Source of the DNA: JAZKHE01 sp040385525
GTDB lineage: Bacteria; Bacteroidota; Bacteroidia; UBA4408
Reading direction: 5' to 3'
Assembly: GCA_040385525.1 (NCBI GenBank)
Contig: JAZKHE010000002.1
Coordinates: 248,001-312,000, forward strand
DNA length: 64,000 nt
The notes under the pieces are model-generated. The model worked only from the letters and a program-made list of their open reading frames with translations, made no database searches and was not told the origin of the DNA. The translations under genes and the position numbers were made by a program. Shown piece after piece: positions 26,184 to 35,696 of this stretch. Within the stretch, counting starts at the first letter, position 1. The number at the start of each line of letters is the position of its first letter.

Positions 26184-26946
26184 CGCTATTTCCTTTTGAT
26201 AAATGTAAATTACGTAGTTTTTTATATTTTAAAAAAGTAGCGTAAGCAGAAATTCTACTAATTTCAAAACCTGCAAAGCCATCTAAAATGCCTAATTTAA
26301 CTATATAATCGCGAATAAATTTTACAACAGGACTAAAAATCATTTTTAAAAAAGGAGCTTTTTTGCCTGCAGTATATTGAGCTTTTGCTAAAATAGTTGT
26401 AAAGTAATTTACTTGTTTATAATGGTCTTCTTTTGTGTAATAACTATAATGTAAAATATTTCCTTTTACCCAAAGTGTTTTTTCGTCGCCTTCAAAAAGT
26501 TCGTATTTGTCATGCGGATTTGTTCCTCGCCAAGTTCCTTTTCTTGAATCCCAAAGGCGCAATTTTTTATCAGGATACCAGCCACAATGGTAAATCCATG
26601 TGCCACAATAATTAGTTAATCTGTTGAAGTAATAACCATCGTGTGTCCAATTCGCTTTTATGTTTTTTATCGATTCAATAAGTTCATCATCTAAAGCTTC
26701 GTCAGCATCAAGCGAAAGAATGTGTGGAAATTTTGCTTGTGTTATTGCAAAGTTTTTTTGTTCAATATGTCCATCAAATTTATGTTCAATAAAACGTGCT
26801 CCGTGCTCCGTGCAAATTTCTTTTGTTTTATCTTTCGAAAAAGAATCAATAACAACAATATCATCTGCAATTTCTTTTACAGAATTTAAGCAGCGTTCAA
26901 TATTTCGCTCTTCGTTAAAAGTTATTATAACTACTGAAATTTGCAT
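26176..26946 (-). CDS. Glycosyltransferase family 2 (WaaE/KdtX-like)
   Basis: 256 residues. GT2 nucleotide-sugar fold: ISVVIITFNEERNIERCLNS start, DIVVIDSFSKDKT, and the DxD motif in LSLDADEAL. The segment WYPDKKLRLWDSRKGTWRGTNPH is characteristic of the LPS-core beta-glucosyltransferase-like WaaE/KdtX group. With the overlapping GT9 gene it probably builds part of the LPS/LOS core. It begins directly after the purN stop codon. Confidence 0.9.
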   Translation of the reverse strand: MQISVVIITFNEERNIERCLNSVKEIADDIVVIDSFSKDKTKEICTEHGARFIEHKFDGHIEQKNFAITQAKFPHILSLDADEALDDELIESIKNIKANWTHDGYYFNRLTNYCGTWIYHCGWYPDKKLRLWDSRKGTWRGTNPHDKYELFEGDEKTLWVKGNILHYSYYTKEDHYKQVNYFTTILAKAQYTAGKKAPFLKMIFSPVVKFIRDYIVKLGILDGFAGFEISRISAYATFLKYKKLRNLHLSKGNSVD

Positions 26947-27522
26947 TTATAGTTTAGCCATTACTTTTACAATGGTTTCAGGAAAATGCTTTTGCTCTAA
27001 CTGGTATATTTTTGTTGCTAAAGTTTCCACCGTTTCGTTTTCTGAAATACTACATTTTGTTTGAAAAATAATTTCTCCTTTGTCGTATTCTTCAATCACA
27101 TAATGTATAGTTATTCCAGTTTCTTTTTCATTATTAGCTAAAACAGCTTCGTGTATTTTAAAACCATACATACCTTTTCCGCCATAATTAGGTAGTAAAG
27201 ATGGGTGTATGTTTATTACCTTGTTAGGATAGAGTTTTAGTAATTCAACAGGAATTGGTCTTAAAAATCCAGCTAAAACCAACAAATCGATATTGTTTTC
27301 TTTAAAAAAAAAGATTAGCCTTTCGGGATTCTCAATTTCTGCATTAGAAAAAACAAAACTACTTACACCAAGTGCTTTTGCTTTATTTATTACTCCAGCT
27401 TGTTTTCTGTTAGTAATAACAAACGAAACATGTATACCAAATTGTTTGTTTTGGCTAAAATAGCGAATAATATTTTCAGCATTTGATCCATTTCCTGATG
27501 CAAAAACGGCTATGTTTTTCAT
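26947..27522 (-). CDS. purN: Phosphoribosylglycinamide formyltransferase
   Basis: 191 residues. It formylates GAR in purine synthesis using 10-formyl-tetrahydrofolate. The start IAVFASGNGSNAENIIRYF is the GAR-binding loop. The catalytic region NIHPSLLPNYGGKGMYG holds the Asn and His, and the Asp is in the ITIHYVIEEYDKGEI segment. It leads a transcript continuing into two LPS glycosyltransferases, an unusual functional mix but common packing for this phylum. It is divergent from acpP with a 266-bp AT-rich gap. Confidence 0.95.
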   Translation of the reverse strand: MKNIAVFASGNGSNAENIIRYFSQNKQFGIHVSFVITNRKQAGVINKAKALGVSSFVFSNAEIENPERLIFFFKENNIDLLVLAGFLRPIPVELLKLYPNKVINIHPSLLPNYGGKGMYGFKIHEAVLANNEKETGITIHYVIEEYDKGEIIFQTKCSISENETVETLATKIYQLEQKHFPETIVKVMAKL

Positions 27523-27730
27523 TATATATTGTATAGTTTTAAATTTTTAAGTAATTAACGAGATAATTGCGCTCGAAAAATAGATTAAAAAATCAATTAG
27601 TAAGCAAAAGTAGCCTATTTTGTAATAATATTAGGAAGTCGAAAAAATTACTTTTCAACTAAATATACTGTTAATTAACTGATAATCAATAATTAATATA
27701 ATAATTGTGTGCAAAAAAACATTAAAAATT

Positions 27731-27760
27731 TTGTTTTGTAAACAATAAATTTTTTCTTTG
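27731..27760 (+). promoter_or_regulatory. acpP promoter
   Basis: TTG at 27731-27733 and TTTCTTTG at 27753-27760 with a 19-bp spacer, matching the Bacteroidota -33/-7 arrangement (weak at the TA position). The ATG follows 28 bp later. Confidence 0.5.
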
Positions 27761-27788
27761 TGGCTTCAATAACTTAAAACAAAATAAA

Positions 27789-28025
27789 ATGTCAGACATT
27801 TCAACAAGAGTTAAAGCGATTATCGTTGACAAATTAGGTGTAGACGAAAAAGAAGTTACACCAGAAGCGAGCTTTACAAATGATTTAGGTGCAGATTCAT
27901 TAGATACTGTAGAATTAATTATGGAATTCGAAAAAGAATTCAATATTGCTATTCCAGATGACCAAGCTGAAAACATTGGTACTGTAGGACAAGCAATTTC
28001 TTACATCGAAGCTAACGTAAAGTAA
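27789..28025 (+). CDS. acpP: Acyl carrier protein
   Basis: 78 residues, acidic, standard length. The phosphopantetheine serine is in GADSLDTVELIMEFE (DSL motif). Carries growing acyl chains in fatty-acid synthesis. fabF begins 14 bp after it, the canonical acpP-fabF order, with rnc next. Confidence 0.97.
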   Translation: MSDISTRVKAIIVDKLGVDEKEVTPEASFTNDLGADSLDTVELIMEFEKEFNIAIPDDQAENIGTVGQAISYIEANVK

Positions 28026-28039
28026 TCCGTTAAAAATCA

Positions 28040-29293
28040 ATGGAACTTAAACGAGTTGTTGTTACTGGCCTAGGCGCTATTACGCCCTTGGGTAATACTG
28101 TTTCAGAATACTGGAATAATTTAATTAATGGTGTTAGTGGCGCCGGACCTATAACAAAATTCGATGCCTCTAAGTTTAAAACCCGCTTTGCTTGCGAAGT
28201 TAAAGGTTTTAATGTAGAGGATTTTATTGAACGAAAAGAAGCGCGTAAGCTCGATCTTTTTGCTCAATATGCTTTGGTTTCTGCTGATCAAGCTTTTAAA
28301 GATGCTGGATTAGACACGGCTACTATCGATCCTGATAGAGCTGGTGTTATTTGGGGTTCTGGAATTGGCGGATTAGAAACTTTTCAAAAAGAATGTTTTG
28401 AGTTTGCTAAAGGCGATGGTACTCCTCGTTTCAACCCTTTCTTTATTCCTAAAATGATTGCTGATATTGCCTCTGGTCATATCTCAATTAAATATGGTTG
28501 GAGAGGTCCTAATTTTACAACTGTTTCTGCTTGTGCTTCATCTACCAATGCATTAATAGACGCTTTTAACTATATTAGATTAGGTAAGGCAGATATTATT
28601 ATTTCTGGTGGTTCCGAAGCTGCTGTTAACGAAGCTGGTGTTGGAGGTTTTAATGCTTTACAAGCACTTTCTACGCGTAACGATAGTCCTGAAACTGCTT
28701 CTCGTCCGTTTGATTTAGATAGAGAAGGTTTTGTTTTAGGAGAAGGAGCAGGGGCTTTAATTATTGAAGAATACGAGCACGCAATAAAACGCGGTGCAAA
28801 AATATACGTTGAGTTAGTAGGTGGTGGTTTAAGTGCAGATGCACACCATATTACTGCGCCACATCCAGAAGGATTAGGAGCAACCAACGTAATGAAAAAT
28901 GCTTTAAGCGATGCTTATATGAAACCAGAAGATATTGATTACATCAATGTTCACGGAACTTCAACTCCACTTGGAGATATTAGCGAAACTAAAGCCATTT
29001 TATCTGTTTTTGGAGAGCATGCTTATAAACTAAATATAAGTTCTACAAAATCTATGACAGGTCACTTGTTAGGTGCTGCAGGAGCTATAGAATCTATTGC
29101 ATCTATACTTGCAGTTGTAAACGACATTGTGCCTCCAACAATTAATCATTTTACTGATGATCCTCAGTTTGACTCTAAATTAAATTTAACGTTTAACAAA
29201 GCTCAAAAACGTACTGTTAATGCGGCATTGTGCAATACTTTTGGTTTTGGTGGTCATAACGCATCGGTAGTGTTTAAAAAGTATAAGGCTTAA
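28040..29293 (+). CDS. fabF: 3-oxoacyl-[acyl-carrier-protein] synthase II
   Basis: 417 residues. Full KAS II with catalytic Cys in VSACASSTNAL, the first His in NVHGTSTPLGD and the second in STKSMTGHLLGAAGA. The C-terminal NTFGFGGHNASVVF closes the thiolase fold. It elongates malonyl-ACP onto acyl-ACP. It is co-transcribed with acpP and rnc; rnc starts 3 bp after the stop. Confidence 0.97.
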   Translation: MELKRVVVTGLGAITPLGNTVSEYWNNLINGVSGAGPITKFDASKFKTRFACEVKGFNVEDFIERKEARKLDLFAQYALVSADQAFKDAGLDTATIDPDRAGVIWGSGIGGLETFQKECFEFAKGDGTPRFNPFFIPKMIADIASGHISIKYGWRGPNFTTVSACASSTNALIDAFNYIRLGKADIIISGGSEAAVNEAGVGGFNALQALSTRNDSPETASRPFDLDREGFVLGEGAGALIIEEYEHAIKRGAKIYVELVGGGLSADAHHITAPHPEGLGATNVMKNALSDAYMKPEDIDYINVHGTSTPLGDISETKAILSVFGEHAYKLNISSTKSMTGHLLGAAGAIESIASILAVVNDIVPPTINHFTDDPQFDSKLNLTFNKAQKRTVNAALCNTFGFGGHNASVVFKKYKA

Positions 29294-29296
29294 TTT

Positions 29297-30019
29297 TTGC
29301 CAATAGCATTTTCTAAATACCTTTTTTCTAACGCTGACGATAAACAATTATTACAAGCGTTAAAATTATTGCTCGGATTTTATCCTAAAAATCTATTGCT
29401 TTATAAGCAAGCATTTCGCCATAAATCGGTAGCAAGCCAAATTAGAAACGATTTTAAAGATAGCAACGAACGCTTAGAATACTTAGGCGATGCTGTTTTG
29501 GGCTCAATAGTTGCCGAATATTTGTTTACCAAATATCCTTACAAAAACGAAGGTTTTTTAACAAAACTCCGTTCCCGAATGGTAAGCCGACAAAGCATTA
29601 GCGCACTTTCATCTAAAATGGGTATTGAGCGTTTTATACAAGTTTCTAGCGATAGTCAGCCCAGCAAAACAATTAATGGCAATGCCTTAGAAGCTCTAAT
29701 CGGAGCCGTTTATTTAGATGTGGGTTACAACAAAACAAAACAATTTATTTTAAAAAGAATTGTATCCAACCACATGGATATGGACGAGATTGAGCATACT
29801 GATAAAGACTTTAAAAGTAAAGTGGTAGAGTGGGTGCAACGCGAGAAAAAAACACTTAAATTTGAAGTGGTAGAAGAGAAAGGAAAAAATCACGAAAAGT
29901 ATTACATAGTAAACGTAATTATAAACGAAGTAGTAGAAGGTTTTGGAGAAGGAAAATCAAAAAAAGCAGCAGAACAACATGCTTCAGAAATAGTTTGCAA
30001 TAAATATAACATCAATTAA
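29297..30019 (+). CDS. rnc: Ribonuclease III
   Basis: 240 residues from a TTG start 3 bp after fabF; no earlier in-frame ATG exists. The RNase III signature NERLEYLGDAVLGSIVAEYL and the second acidic site GNALEALIGAVYLD provide the Mg-binding carboxylates. A double-stranded-RNA-binding domain occupies the C-terminal third (KVVEWVQREKKTLKFEV to KKAAEQHASEI). It cleaves dsRNA in rRNA maturation. The acpP-fabF-rnc linkage is conserved. Confidence 0.95.
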   Translation: MPIAFSKYLFSNADDKQLLQALKLLLGFYPKNLLLYKQAFRHKSVASQIRNDFKDSNERLEYLGDAVLGSIVAEYLFTKYPYKNEGFLTKLRSRMVSRQSISALSSKMGIERFIQVSSDSQPSKTINGNALEALIGAVYLDVGYNKTKQFILKRIVSNHMDMDEIEHTDKDFKSKVVEWVQREKKTLKFEVVEEKGKNHEKYYIVNVIINEVVEGFGEGKSKKAAEQHASEIVCNKYNIN

Positions 30020-30022
30020 AAA

Positions 30023-30571
30023 ATGTCGAAAAATATACTCAAAGTTGAATACAGTTACGATTTTGAGTTGATTGGAATTGCAGACAGTGTGCCCGATTAC
30101 AAATTGTGTTGGATATTAAACTCTGCATTAGGCTGGCGATTAGAAAAAAAAGACGACATAAAAGTACCACAAACAAAATCGAAATATAAAATAACAGATA
30201 CACCTCAATTATTCGAAAACGAAGAAGTAAACGAATCAAGTCATCCGCTTTATGTTTTTGAAGACGAGCCCAACGATGTAAATTATCTTGTAATTGGAAA
30301 CAAAAGCAACGGCTTACTTTTTTTGCCCGAAACCCCTAGAATCAATCATTTTTTAATGATACAGGGTTGGTTAGAAGACGATAAATTAACACAGATTGTA
30401 GAAAAAATTAATCAAATTCCTTTCATTAACACCGCATTTAAGCTTAACTTTAGGGAGTTTGCAAACAAACAGAATTTAATATTTGAATATGATAAACTTA
30501 AACAGAACGAAAATAGTAGCTACATTAGGACCGGCTTGCTCAAGCCCCGAAGTGTTAGAACAAATGATTAA
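30023..30571 (+). CDS. IPExxxVDY-family protein (diverged)
   Basis: 182 residues. Position between rnc and pyk, and the text LFLPETPRINHFLMIQGW in place of the family's IPExxxVDYxLxI motif, identify it as a diverged member of this Bacteroidota-specific family of unknown function. Homologues, as I recall them, end near the equivalent of KQNLIFE. Here the frame continues some 20 residues (KLKQNENSSYIRTGLLKPRS), overlapping the first 83 bp of pyk in another frame. That suggests loss of the original stop codon. Confidence 0.7.
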   Translation: MSKNILKVEYSYDFELIGIADSVPDYKLCWILNSALGWRLEKKDDIKVPQTKSKYKITDTPQLFENEEVNESSHPLYVFEDEPNDVNYLVIGNKSNGLLFLPETPRINHFLMIQGWLEDDKLTQIVEKINQIPFINTAFKLNFREFANKQNLIFEYDKLKQNENSSYIRTGLLKPRSVRTND

Positions 30572-31919
30572 AACTGGAGTTGATGTATTCCGCATCAATT
30601 TCTCTCATGGCGATTACGACGCAGTAAAAGAAGTAGTTAGCAACATTAAAAAGCTAAACGAAAAATTAGGAACGCACGTTGCTATGCTTGCCGATTTACA
30701 AGGTCCAAAACTTAGAATTGGAGAGGTAGAAAACAACGAAGTTATTTTAGAAGAAGGTAGCCAAGTTACTTTTACATCGGAAAAATGTATGGGCACTGCA
30801 ACGCGTTTGTATATGACTTATCCTCAGTTTTCTAAAGATGTTAATGTTGGCGAAAAAATATTAATTGAAGACGGTAAGTTTATGTTAGAAGTAATTTCTA
30901 CCAATAAAACTACAGAGGTTGTTGCTAAAGTAATTCACGGCGGAAAACTATCTTCTAAAAAAGGAGTGAATTTACCCAACACAAAAATTTCGCTTCCGTG
31001 TTTAACAGAAAAAGATTTAAAAGATTTAGAATTTGCACTTTCTGTAAACGTGCAATGGATTGGATTGAGCTTTGTTAGGAGCGCAGCAGATATTATTGAG
31101 TTGCGTCATATCATCGCAAATCATAAACGTAGAACACGTATTGTAGCGAAAATAGAAAAGCCAGAAGCTGTTGCCGATTTAGATAATATTTTAAAAGAAA
31201 CAGATGCAGTAATGGTTGCCCGTGGCGATTTGGGTGTTGAAATACCAATGCAAGAAGTGCCAATGATTCAAAAAACAATTATTAAAAAATGTTTAGCACT
31301 TTCTAAACCGGTAATTGTTGCAACACAAATGATGGAAAGCATGATTGTTAATTCTACGCCAACAAGAGCTGAGGTTAGTGATGTAGCAAACTCTGTGTTA
31401 GATGGAGCAGATGCAGTAATGTTAAGCGGAGAAACTTCTGTAGGAAAATATCCTGTAAAAGTTATTGAAGCGATGCAAAAAATTATTCACGATGTAGAAA
31501 CAAAAGGATACAATTACAACCGCGAAAATCCGCCAACAAATTATAATTCGGAGCGTTTTATTACCGATTCTGTTTGCTACAACGCAAGTAAAATGGCACA
31601 ACAAGCTGGTGCAAAAGCAATCATTACAATGACGCACAGTGGCTACACAGGATTTAAATTATCAGCTTATCGCCCTAATGCAAACATTTGTGTGTTTACC
31701 GATAATAAATCTATTTTAGAAATGTTGAATTTAGTTTGGGGTGTGCGTGGTTTTTATTACGATAAAAACATTAGTACCGATCACACTATTGATGATATTA
31801 AACATTACATAAAAATGCGCGAAATTGTTCGTCAAGGCGATTTTGTAATTAACATTATCAGCATGCCTTTAAATGAAAAAGGCAAAACAAACACAATGAA
31901 ATTAAGTGCAATAGAATAA
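30489..31919 (+). CDS. pyk: Pyruvate kinase
   Basis: 476 residues from ATG 30489; a TTG at 30483 would add two residues. N-terminal NRTKIVATLGPACSSPEV, substrate-site residues in VDVFRINFSHGDYD, the K+/Mg-binding KIEKPEAV and MVARGDLGVEIP, and SGETSVGKYP are intact. It makes pyruvate and ATP from PEP and ADP. Its first 83 bp overlap, out of frame, the 3' end of the IPExxxVDY gene, so translation of the two may be coupled. Confidence 0.96.
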   Translation: MINLNRTKIVATLGPACSSPEVLEQMIKTGVDVFRINFSHGDYDAVKEVVSNIKKLNEKLGTHVAMLADLQGPKLRIGEVENNEVILEEGSQVTFTSEKCMGTATRLYMTYPQFSKDVNVGEKILIEDGKFMLEVISTNKTTEVVAKVIHGGKLSSKKGVNLPNTKISLPCLTEKDLKDLEFALSVNVQWIGLSFVRSAADIIELRHIIANHKRRTRIVAKIEKPEAVADLDNILKETDAVMVARGDLGVEIPMQEVPMIQKTIIKKCLALSKPVIVATQMMESMIVNSTPTRAEVSDVANSVLDGADAVMLSGETSVGKYPVKVIEAMQKIIHDVETKGYNYNRENPPTNYNSERFITDSVCYNASKMAQQAGAKAIITMTHSGYTGFKLSAYRPNANICVFTDNKSILEMLNLVWGVRGFYYDKNISTDHTIDDIKHYIKMREIVRQGDFVINIISMPLNEKGKTNTMKLSAIE

Positions 31920-31939
31920 TAATTTAATAAAAAATAAAA

Positions 31940-32326
31940 ATGGGATTTGGATCTGAATTTAAAAAATTTGCATTAAAAGGAAACGTAATCGACTTGGCTG
32001 TGGGGGTTGTTATTGGTGGAGCTTTTAATAAAATTATTGGTTCTTTAGTAGAAGATATTATTACACCTTCTATTTTAACACCAGCATTAAAAGCAGCTAA
32101 CTTAACTAATTTAGCGGACCTAACCATTCCAGGTACAGCAATTAAGTATGGTAATTTTTTATCTACATGTATTTCGTTTATTATTGTAGCTCTTGTGCTT
32201 TTTATGGTAATTAAGGGTATAAATGCTGCCAAGAAAAAAGAAGAAGAGTTGCCTCAACCACCTGCAGAACCAACAGCTCAGGAAAAACTATTGATGGAAA
32301 TTCGCGACGAACTAAAACGCAAATAA
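31940..32326 (+). CDS. mscL: Large-conductance mechanosensitive channel
   Basis: 128 residues. N-terminal amphipathic helix and TM1 (FKKFALKGNVIDLAVGVVIG, then GAFNKIIGSLVEDIITP), TM2 near residues 70-92 (FLSTCISFIIVALVLFMVIK), and a charged C-terminal helix. It opens under membrane tension to release solutes in hypo-osmotic shock. It is 20 bp after pyk and followed by a strong terminator. Confidence 0.96.
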   Translation: MGFGSEFKKFALKGNVIDLAVGVVIGGAFNKIIGSLVEDIITPSILTPALKAANLTNLADLTIPGTAIKYGNFLSTCISFIIVALVLFMVIKGINAAKKKEEELPQPPAEPTAQEKLLMEIRDELKRK

Positions 32327-32332
32327 TTTTTT

Positions 32333-32356
32333 AAGCGCCTTATGGGCGCTTTTTTA
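32333..32356 (+). terminator. Rho-independent terminator after mscL
   Basis: Stem AAGCGCC (32333-32339) with GGCGCTT (32345-32351) and a following run of T, just after the mscL stop. Confidence 0.88.
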
Positions 32357-32361
32357 TTTTT

Positions 32362-33510
32362 ATGAAAGTACACATTAACAGCAAGCTACCAAACGTTAGT
32401 ACAACTATTTTTACGGTAATGTCTAAATTGGCAAGCGAGAATAATGCAATTAATTTATCACAAGGTTTCCCGGGATTTAATATTGATGATAAATTAATAG
32501 AGTTGGTTAACAACGCTATGAAATCGGGTTTTAATCAATATGCGCCAATGCCTGGCCTACCTGCTTTGTTGCAACAAATTGCAATTAAAACCGAAAAATG
32601 TTATGGCTATTTGCCCAACACCGAAACTCAAATTACAATTACCGCAGGAGCAACTCAAGCTATTTATACAGCTATAACTGCTGTTGTAAAAAACGATGAC
32701 GAAGTAATAATTTTTGAACCCGCTTACGATTGTTACGAGCCCGCAATAGAAGCTTGTGGCGCTAAAACAATTCATATTGCTTTGCAGTTTCCAAACTACA
32801 CTATCGATTGGAATTTGTTTAAAGATAAAATTACTGCTAAAACAAAATTGATTATTATTAATTCGCCAAACAATCCAACAGGTAGCATTTTAACACAACA
32901 AGATTTAGATACATTGTTTGACTTAATAAAAGATAAAAATATTTTTGTAATTAGCGATGAGGTTTACGAACACATTGTTTTTGATGGAGTGCAACACGTT
33001 AGCGTTCTATCGCATACACAATTAAGAGAACGAAGTTTTGTGGTTTCATCGTTTGGTAAAACCTTTCATACCACAGGTTGGAAAATGGGTTATTGCATTG
33101 CACCCGAATTTATGATGAAGGAATTTAGAAAGTTTCATCAATACATTGTTTTTAGTTGCAACATGCCAATACAAGCGACTTTGGCTGAATATTTAAAAGA
33201 TGAAAAAACATATACTTCTTTGCCAGAGTTTTATCAAACTAAAAGAGATTATTTTTTATCGAAAATAAAACACTCACGCTTTATACCTATGAGTTGTAAA
33301 GGTTCTTATTTTCAACTACTAAATTATGCGGCAATTACTAATGAGAATGATTTTGAATACGCAAAAAAATTAACCGAACTACATAAAATAGCTTCTATTC
33401 CCTTGTCTTCGTTTTATCACGATAAGCAAGACAATAAAGTGTTGCGTTTTTGTTTTGCAAAAACAAACGAAACACTTGACGAAGCAGCAAAAATATTGTG
33501 TAGTATATAA
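32362..33510 (+). CDS. Class I/II PLP aminotransferase (methionine aminotransferase, YbdL-like)
   Basis: 382 residues. Fold-type I aminotransferase with INLSQGFPGFNIDDKLIELV at the start, NSPNNPTGS, ISDEVYEHIVFDG and the PLP lysine in SSFGKTFHTTGWKMGYC. The GFPGF opening and FHTTGWKMGYC match methionine aminotransferases/kynurenine aminotransferase-like enzymes of the YbdL type. It probably acts in methionine salvage or transamination of 2-oxo acids. Substrate assignment is by family resemblance. Confidence 0.88.
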   Translation: MKVHINSKLPNVSTTIFTVMSKLASENNAINLSQGFPGFNIDDKLIELVNNAMKSGFNQYAPMPGLPALLQQIAIKTEKCYGYLPNTETQITITAGATQAIYTAITAVVKNDDEVIIFEPAYDCYEPAIEACGAKTIHIALQFPNYTIDWNLFKDKITAKTKLIIINSPNNPTGSILTQQDLDTLFDLIKDKNIFVISDEVYEHIVFDGVQHVSVLSHTQLRERSFVVSSFGKTFHTTGWKMGYCIAPEFMMKEFRKFHQYIVFSCNMPIQATLAEYLKDEKTYTSLPEFYQTKRDYFLSKIKHSRFIPMSCKGSYFQLLNYAAITNENDFEYAKKLTELHKIASIPLSSFYHDKQDNKVLRFCFAKTNETLDEAAKILCSI

Positions 33511-33523
33511 TTAGTTTTTGGGT

Positions 33524-34327
33524 TTATTTTTTACCAAAAGATTTTCTTACAAATTTATTTATCGCTTTCATGCTTTTTTCGGGTTCTTCAAAAAAGCCCA
33601 TGTGACCGCTGTTTTCTAGCAACAAAGTTTCTGTTTGATGTGCGAGTTGCAATTGATGCTGAATGTTTTCGTATGGAATTACCAAATCGTATTTTCCGTT
33701 TATAAATAAAACAGGATAATCAACAAATTTTAAAACCACCTCACGGTTAGGGCGTATCTTCATGCCTTCTAAAGCATCAATAATTCCTTGTTGTGTGGTT
33801 TGCATCGCAATGTCTTGTGCAAACTTTACTTTGTCGGATAGCGTTTCTAAATTATGCGGTGCAAACAAACGTTTAACCGCTTCTGCAATGTATTTGTGTG
33901 GAGTTCTTTTAACTAAACGAATTGCTTTATCTCGATCTGTTTTTTTCTCATCCGTATCAGACGCAGCAGTGCTATGAAACAAAACTAAACCTTTTATGTA
34001 ATCTGGAAAATTTTCGGCAAAAGCCAATGTAACGTAGCCTCCCATACTATGACCAACCAAAACATATTTTCTTAATCGTAAATGATCTAGTAACGCTTTT
34101 ACACTTTCTGCCATTAGCTCCATGGTATGCACATAGCCGTATGAAGCCGACTCGCCATGCCCAGGTAAATCTACAGCAACTACTTTAAATTTTTTAGAGA
34201 GTTCTTCAATGGTGTTATTCCAAGTGTTTTTCGATTCTAAAAAGCCATGCAGCAATACAATACACCTGCCTTTCCCTTGTTGGGTAAAAGCAATTTTTTC
34301 TTGTTTAAATGTAAAGTATTCGGTCAT
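33524..34327 (-). CDS. Alpha/beta hydrolase
   Basis: 267 residues, no signal peptide. Oxyanion-hole motif VLLHGFLESKNTW, nucleophile elbow GHSMGGYV (Ser), acid in INGKYDLVIP (Asp) and catalytic His in ENSGHMGFFEEP. It is a cytosolic hydrolase of the epoxide-hydrolase/esterase-like group; the substrate is unknown. It starts one base before the end of the upstream Xaa-Pro peptidase gene, so they form an operon. Confidence 0.85.
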   Translation of the reverse strand: MTEYFTFKQEKIAFTQQGKGRCIVLLHGFLESKNTWNNTIEELSKKFKVVAVDLPGHGESASYGYVHTMELMAESVKALLDHLRLRKYVLVGHSMGGYVTLAFAENFPDYIKGLVLFHSTAASDTDEKKTDRDKAIRLVKRTPHKYIAEAVKRLFAPHNLETLSDKVKFAQDIAMQTTQQGIIDALEGMKIRPNREVVLKFVDYPVLFINGKYDLVIPYENIQHQLQLAHQTETLLLENSGHMGFFEEPEKSMKAINKFVRKSFGKK

Positions 34328-34328
34328 T

Positions 34329-35618
34329 TTACTTTTTCATCAACTCTTCAATTTCTTCTGCTTCAATCGGAATGTTTTTCATTAAATCAACAGGGCCGTT
34401 TTTAGTTACTAAAATATCGTTTTCAATTCTAATACCTAAACCTTCTTCTTTAATGTAAATACCTGGTTCGCAAGTAAAAACCATGCCTTCTTCTAATCTG
34501 CGGTTAAAGTTGCCTACATCGTGTACGTCTAATCCTAAAAAGTGAGAAGTGCCATGCATAAAATATTTTTTATATGCTGGCCACTCTGGGTTTTGATTTT
34601 TTATATCGTTGGTTGTTATTAATCCTAAATCAACTAATTCTTTTTCCATTAATTCGCCAACTGCTTTGTGGTATTCTGGAATTAAATTGCCAACTGTAAG
34701 CATATTAATTGCAGTTTTTTGTACACGCAAAACAGCATTATATACTTGTTTTTGACGAGCAGTAAATTTTCCGTTTACAGGTACAACTCTTGTTAAATCG
34801 GATGCGTAGTTGGCATATTCTGCAGCAACATCTAACAAAATAACATCGCCATCTTTGCAAACTTGATTATTATCTACATAATGCAATACACAAGCGTTTG
34901 CTCCCGATGCAACTATTGGTCCGTAGGCAAAACCACGCGAGCGATTTCTTACAAACTCGTGTACTAATTCTGCTTCTATTTCGTATTCGGTAACACCTGG
35001 TTTTATAAAATTTAATAAGCGTCTAAACCCTTTTTCGGTAATATCGCAAGCTTGTTGTATCAAATCGATTTCGTATTGCGATTTGATGGCTCTTAACTTA
35101 TGCATAATGGGCGCACTACGCTCGAATTTATGCAAAGGAAAATTGGACATTATTTTTTTATTGAAACGCATTTCGGCAGTTTCAACGTCAATATATCGGC
35201 GTGTATGTTCGTTGCTGTTTAAATAAATATGCTCTGCCTGAAAAATTAAACCTTTTATAAACGATTCAAAACCTTGATTCCACAAAACTGTTTTAATGCC
35301 CGAAACTTCAAAAGCTTGTTTTTGATTTAGTTTTGCACCTTCCCAAATGGCAATGGTTTCGTTGGTTTCGCGCACAAACAATATTTCTTTGTGAGCGCCA
35401 TTAACTGCATCAGGATAAATTAAAAGTATTGTTTCTTCTTGGTCAACACCTGTTAAATAAAACAAATCGGAGTTTTGTACAAAACCCATCGAGCCATCTG
35501 CATTGGTAGGCATTATATCGTTGCTTACAAACAAAGCAATAGAATTTGGTTTTAAACTTTGCGCAAAACGCTTTCTGTTTTCAATAAACAATACCGAATT
35601 AATAGGTGTGTATTTCAT
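34329..35618 (-). CDS. pepP: Xaa-Pro aminopeptidase (M24B)
   Basis: 429 residues. N-terminal creatinase-like domain (1-170) and a pita-bread domain with the five metal ligands in LLDVAAEYANYASDLTRVV (two Asp), HGTSHFLGLDVHD (His), VFTCEPGIYI (Glu) and IRIENDILVT (Glu). It removes N-terminal residues preceding proline. Standard size; cytoplasmic, with no signal peptide. Confidence 0.93.
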   Translation of the reverse strand: MKYTPINSVLFIENRKRFAQSLKPNSIALFVSNDIMPTNADGSMGFVQNSDLFYLTGVDQEETILLIYPDAVNGAHKEILFVRETNETIAIWEGAKLNQKQAFEVSGIKTVLWNQGFESFIKGLIFQAEHIYLNSNEHTRRYIDVETAEMRFNKKIMSNFPLHKFERSAPIMHKLRAIKSQYEIDLIQQACDITEKGFRRLLNFIKPGVTEYEIEAELVHEFVRNRSRGFAYGPIVASGANACVLHYVDNNQVCKDGDVILLDVAAEYANYASDLTRVVPVNGKFTARQKQVYNAVLRVQKTAINMLTVGNLIPEYHKAVGELMEKELVDLGLITTNDIKNQNPEWPAYKKYFMHGTSHFLGLDVHDVGNFNRRLEEGMVFTCEPGIYIKEEGLGIRIENDILVTKNGPVDLMKNIPIEAEEIEELMKK

Positions 35619-35696
35619 TGTAAAAAATATTTTCTGTTAATTTTAATTGAAACAAATATACAAGTTTTTAGAACTTGTTTAAAAGGGAAGTTTGTG

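Noticed and set aside
28570..28887. Minus-strand frame opposite fabF
   Set aside because: Lies wholly within the conserved FabF coding sequence; shadow.
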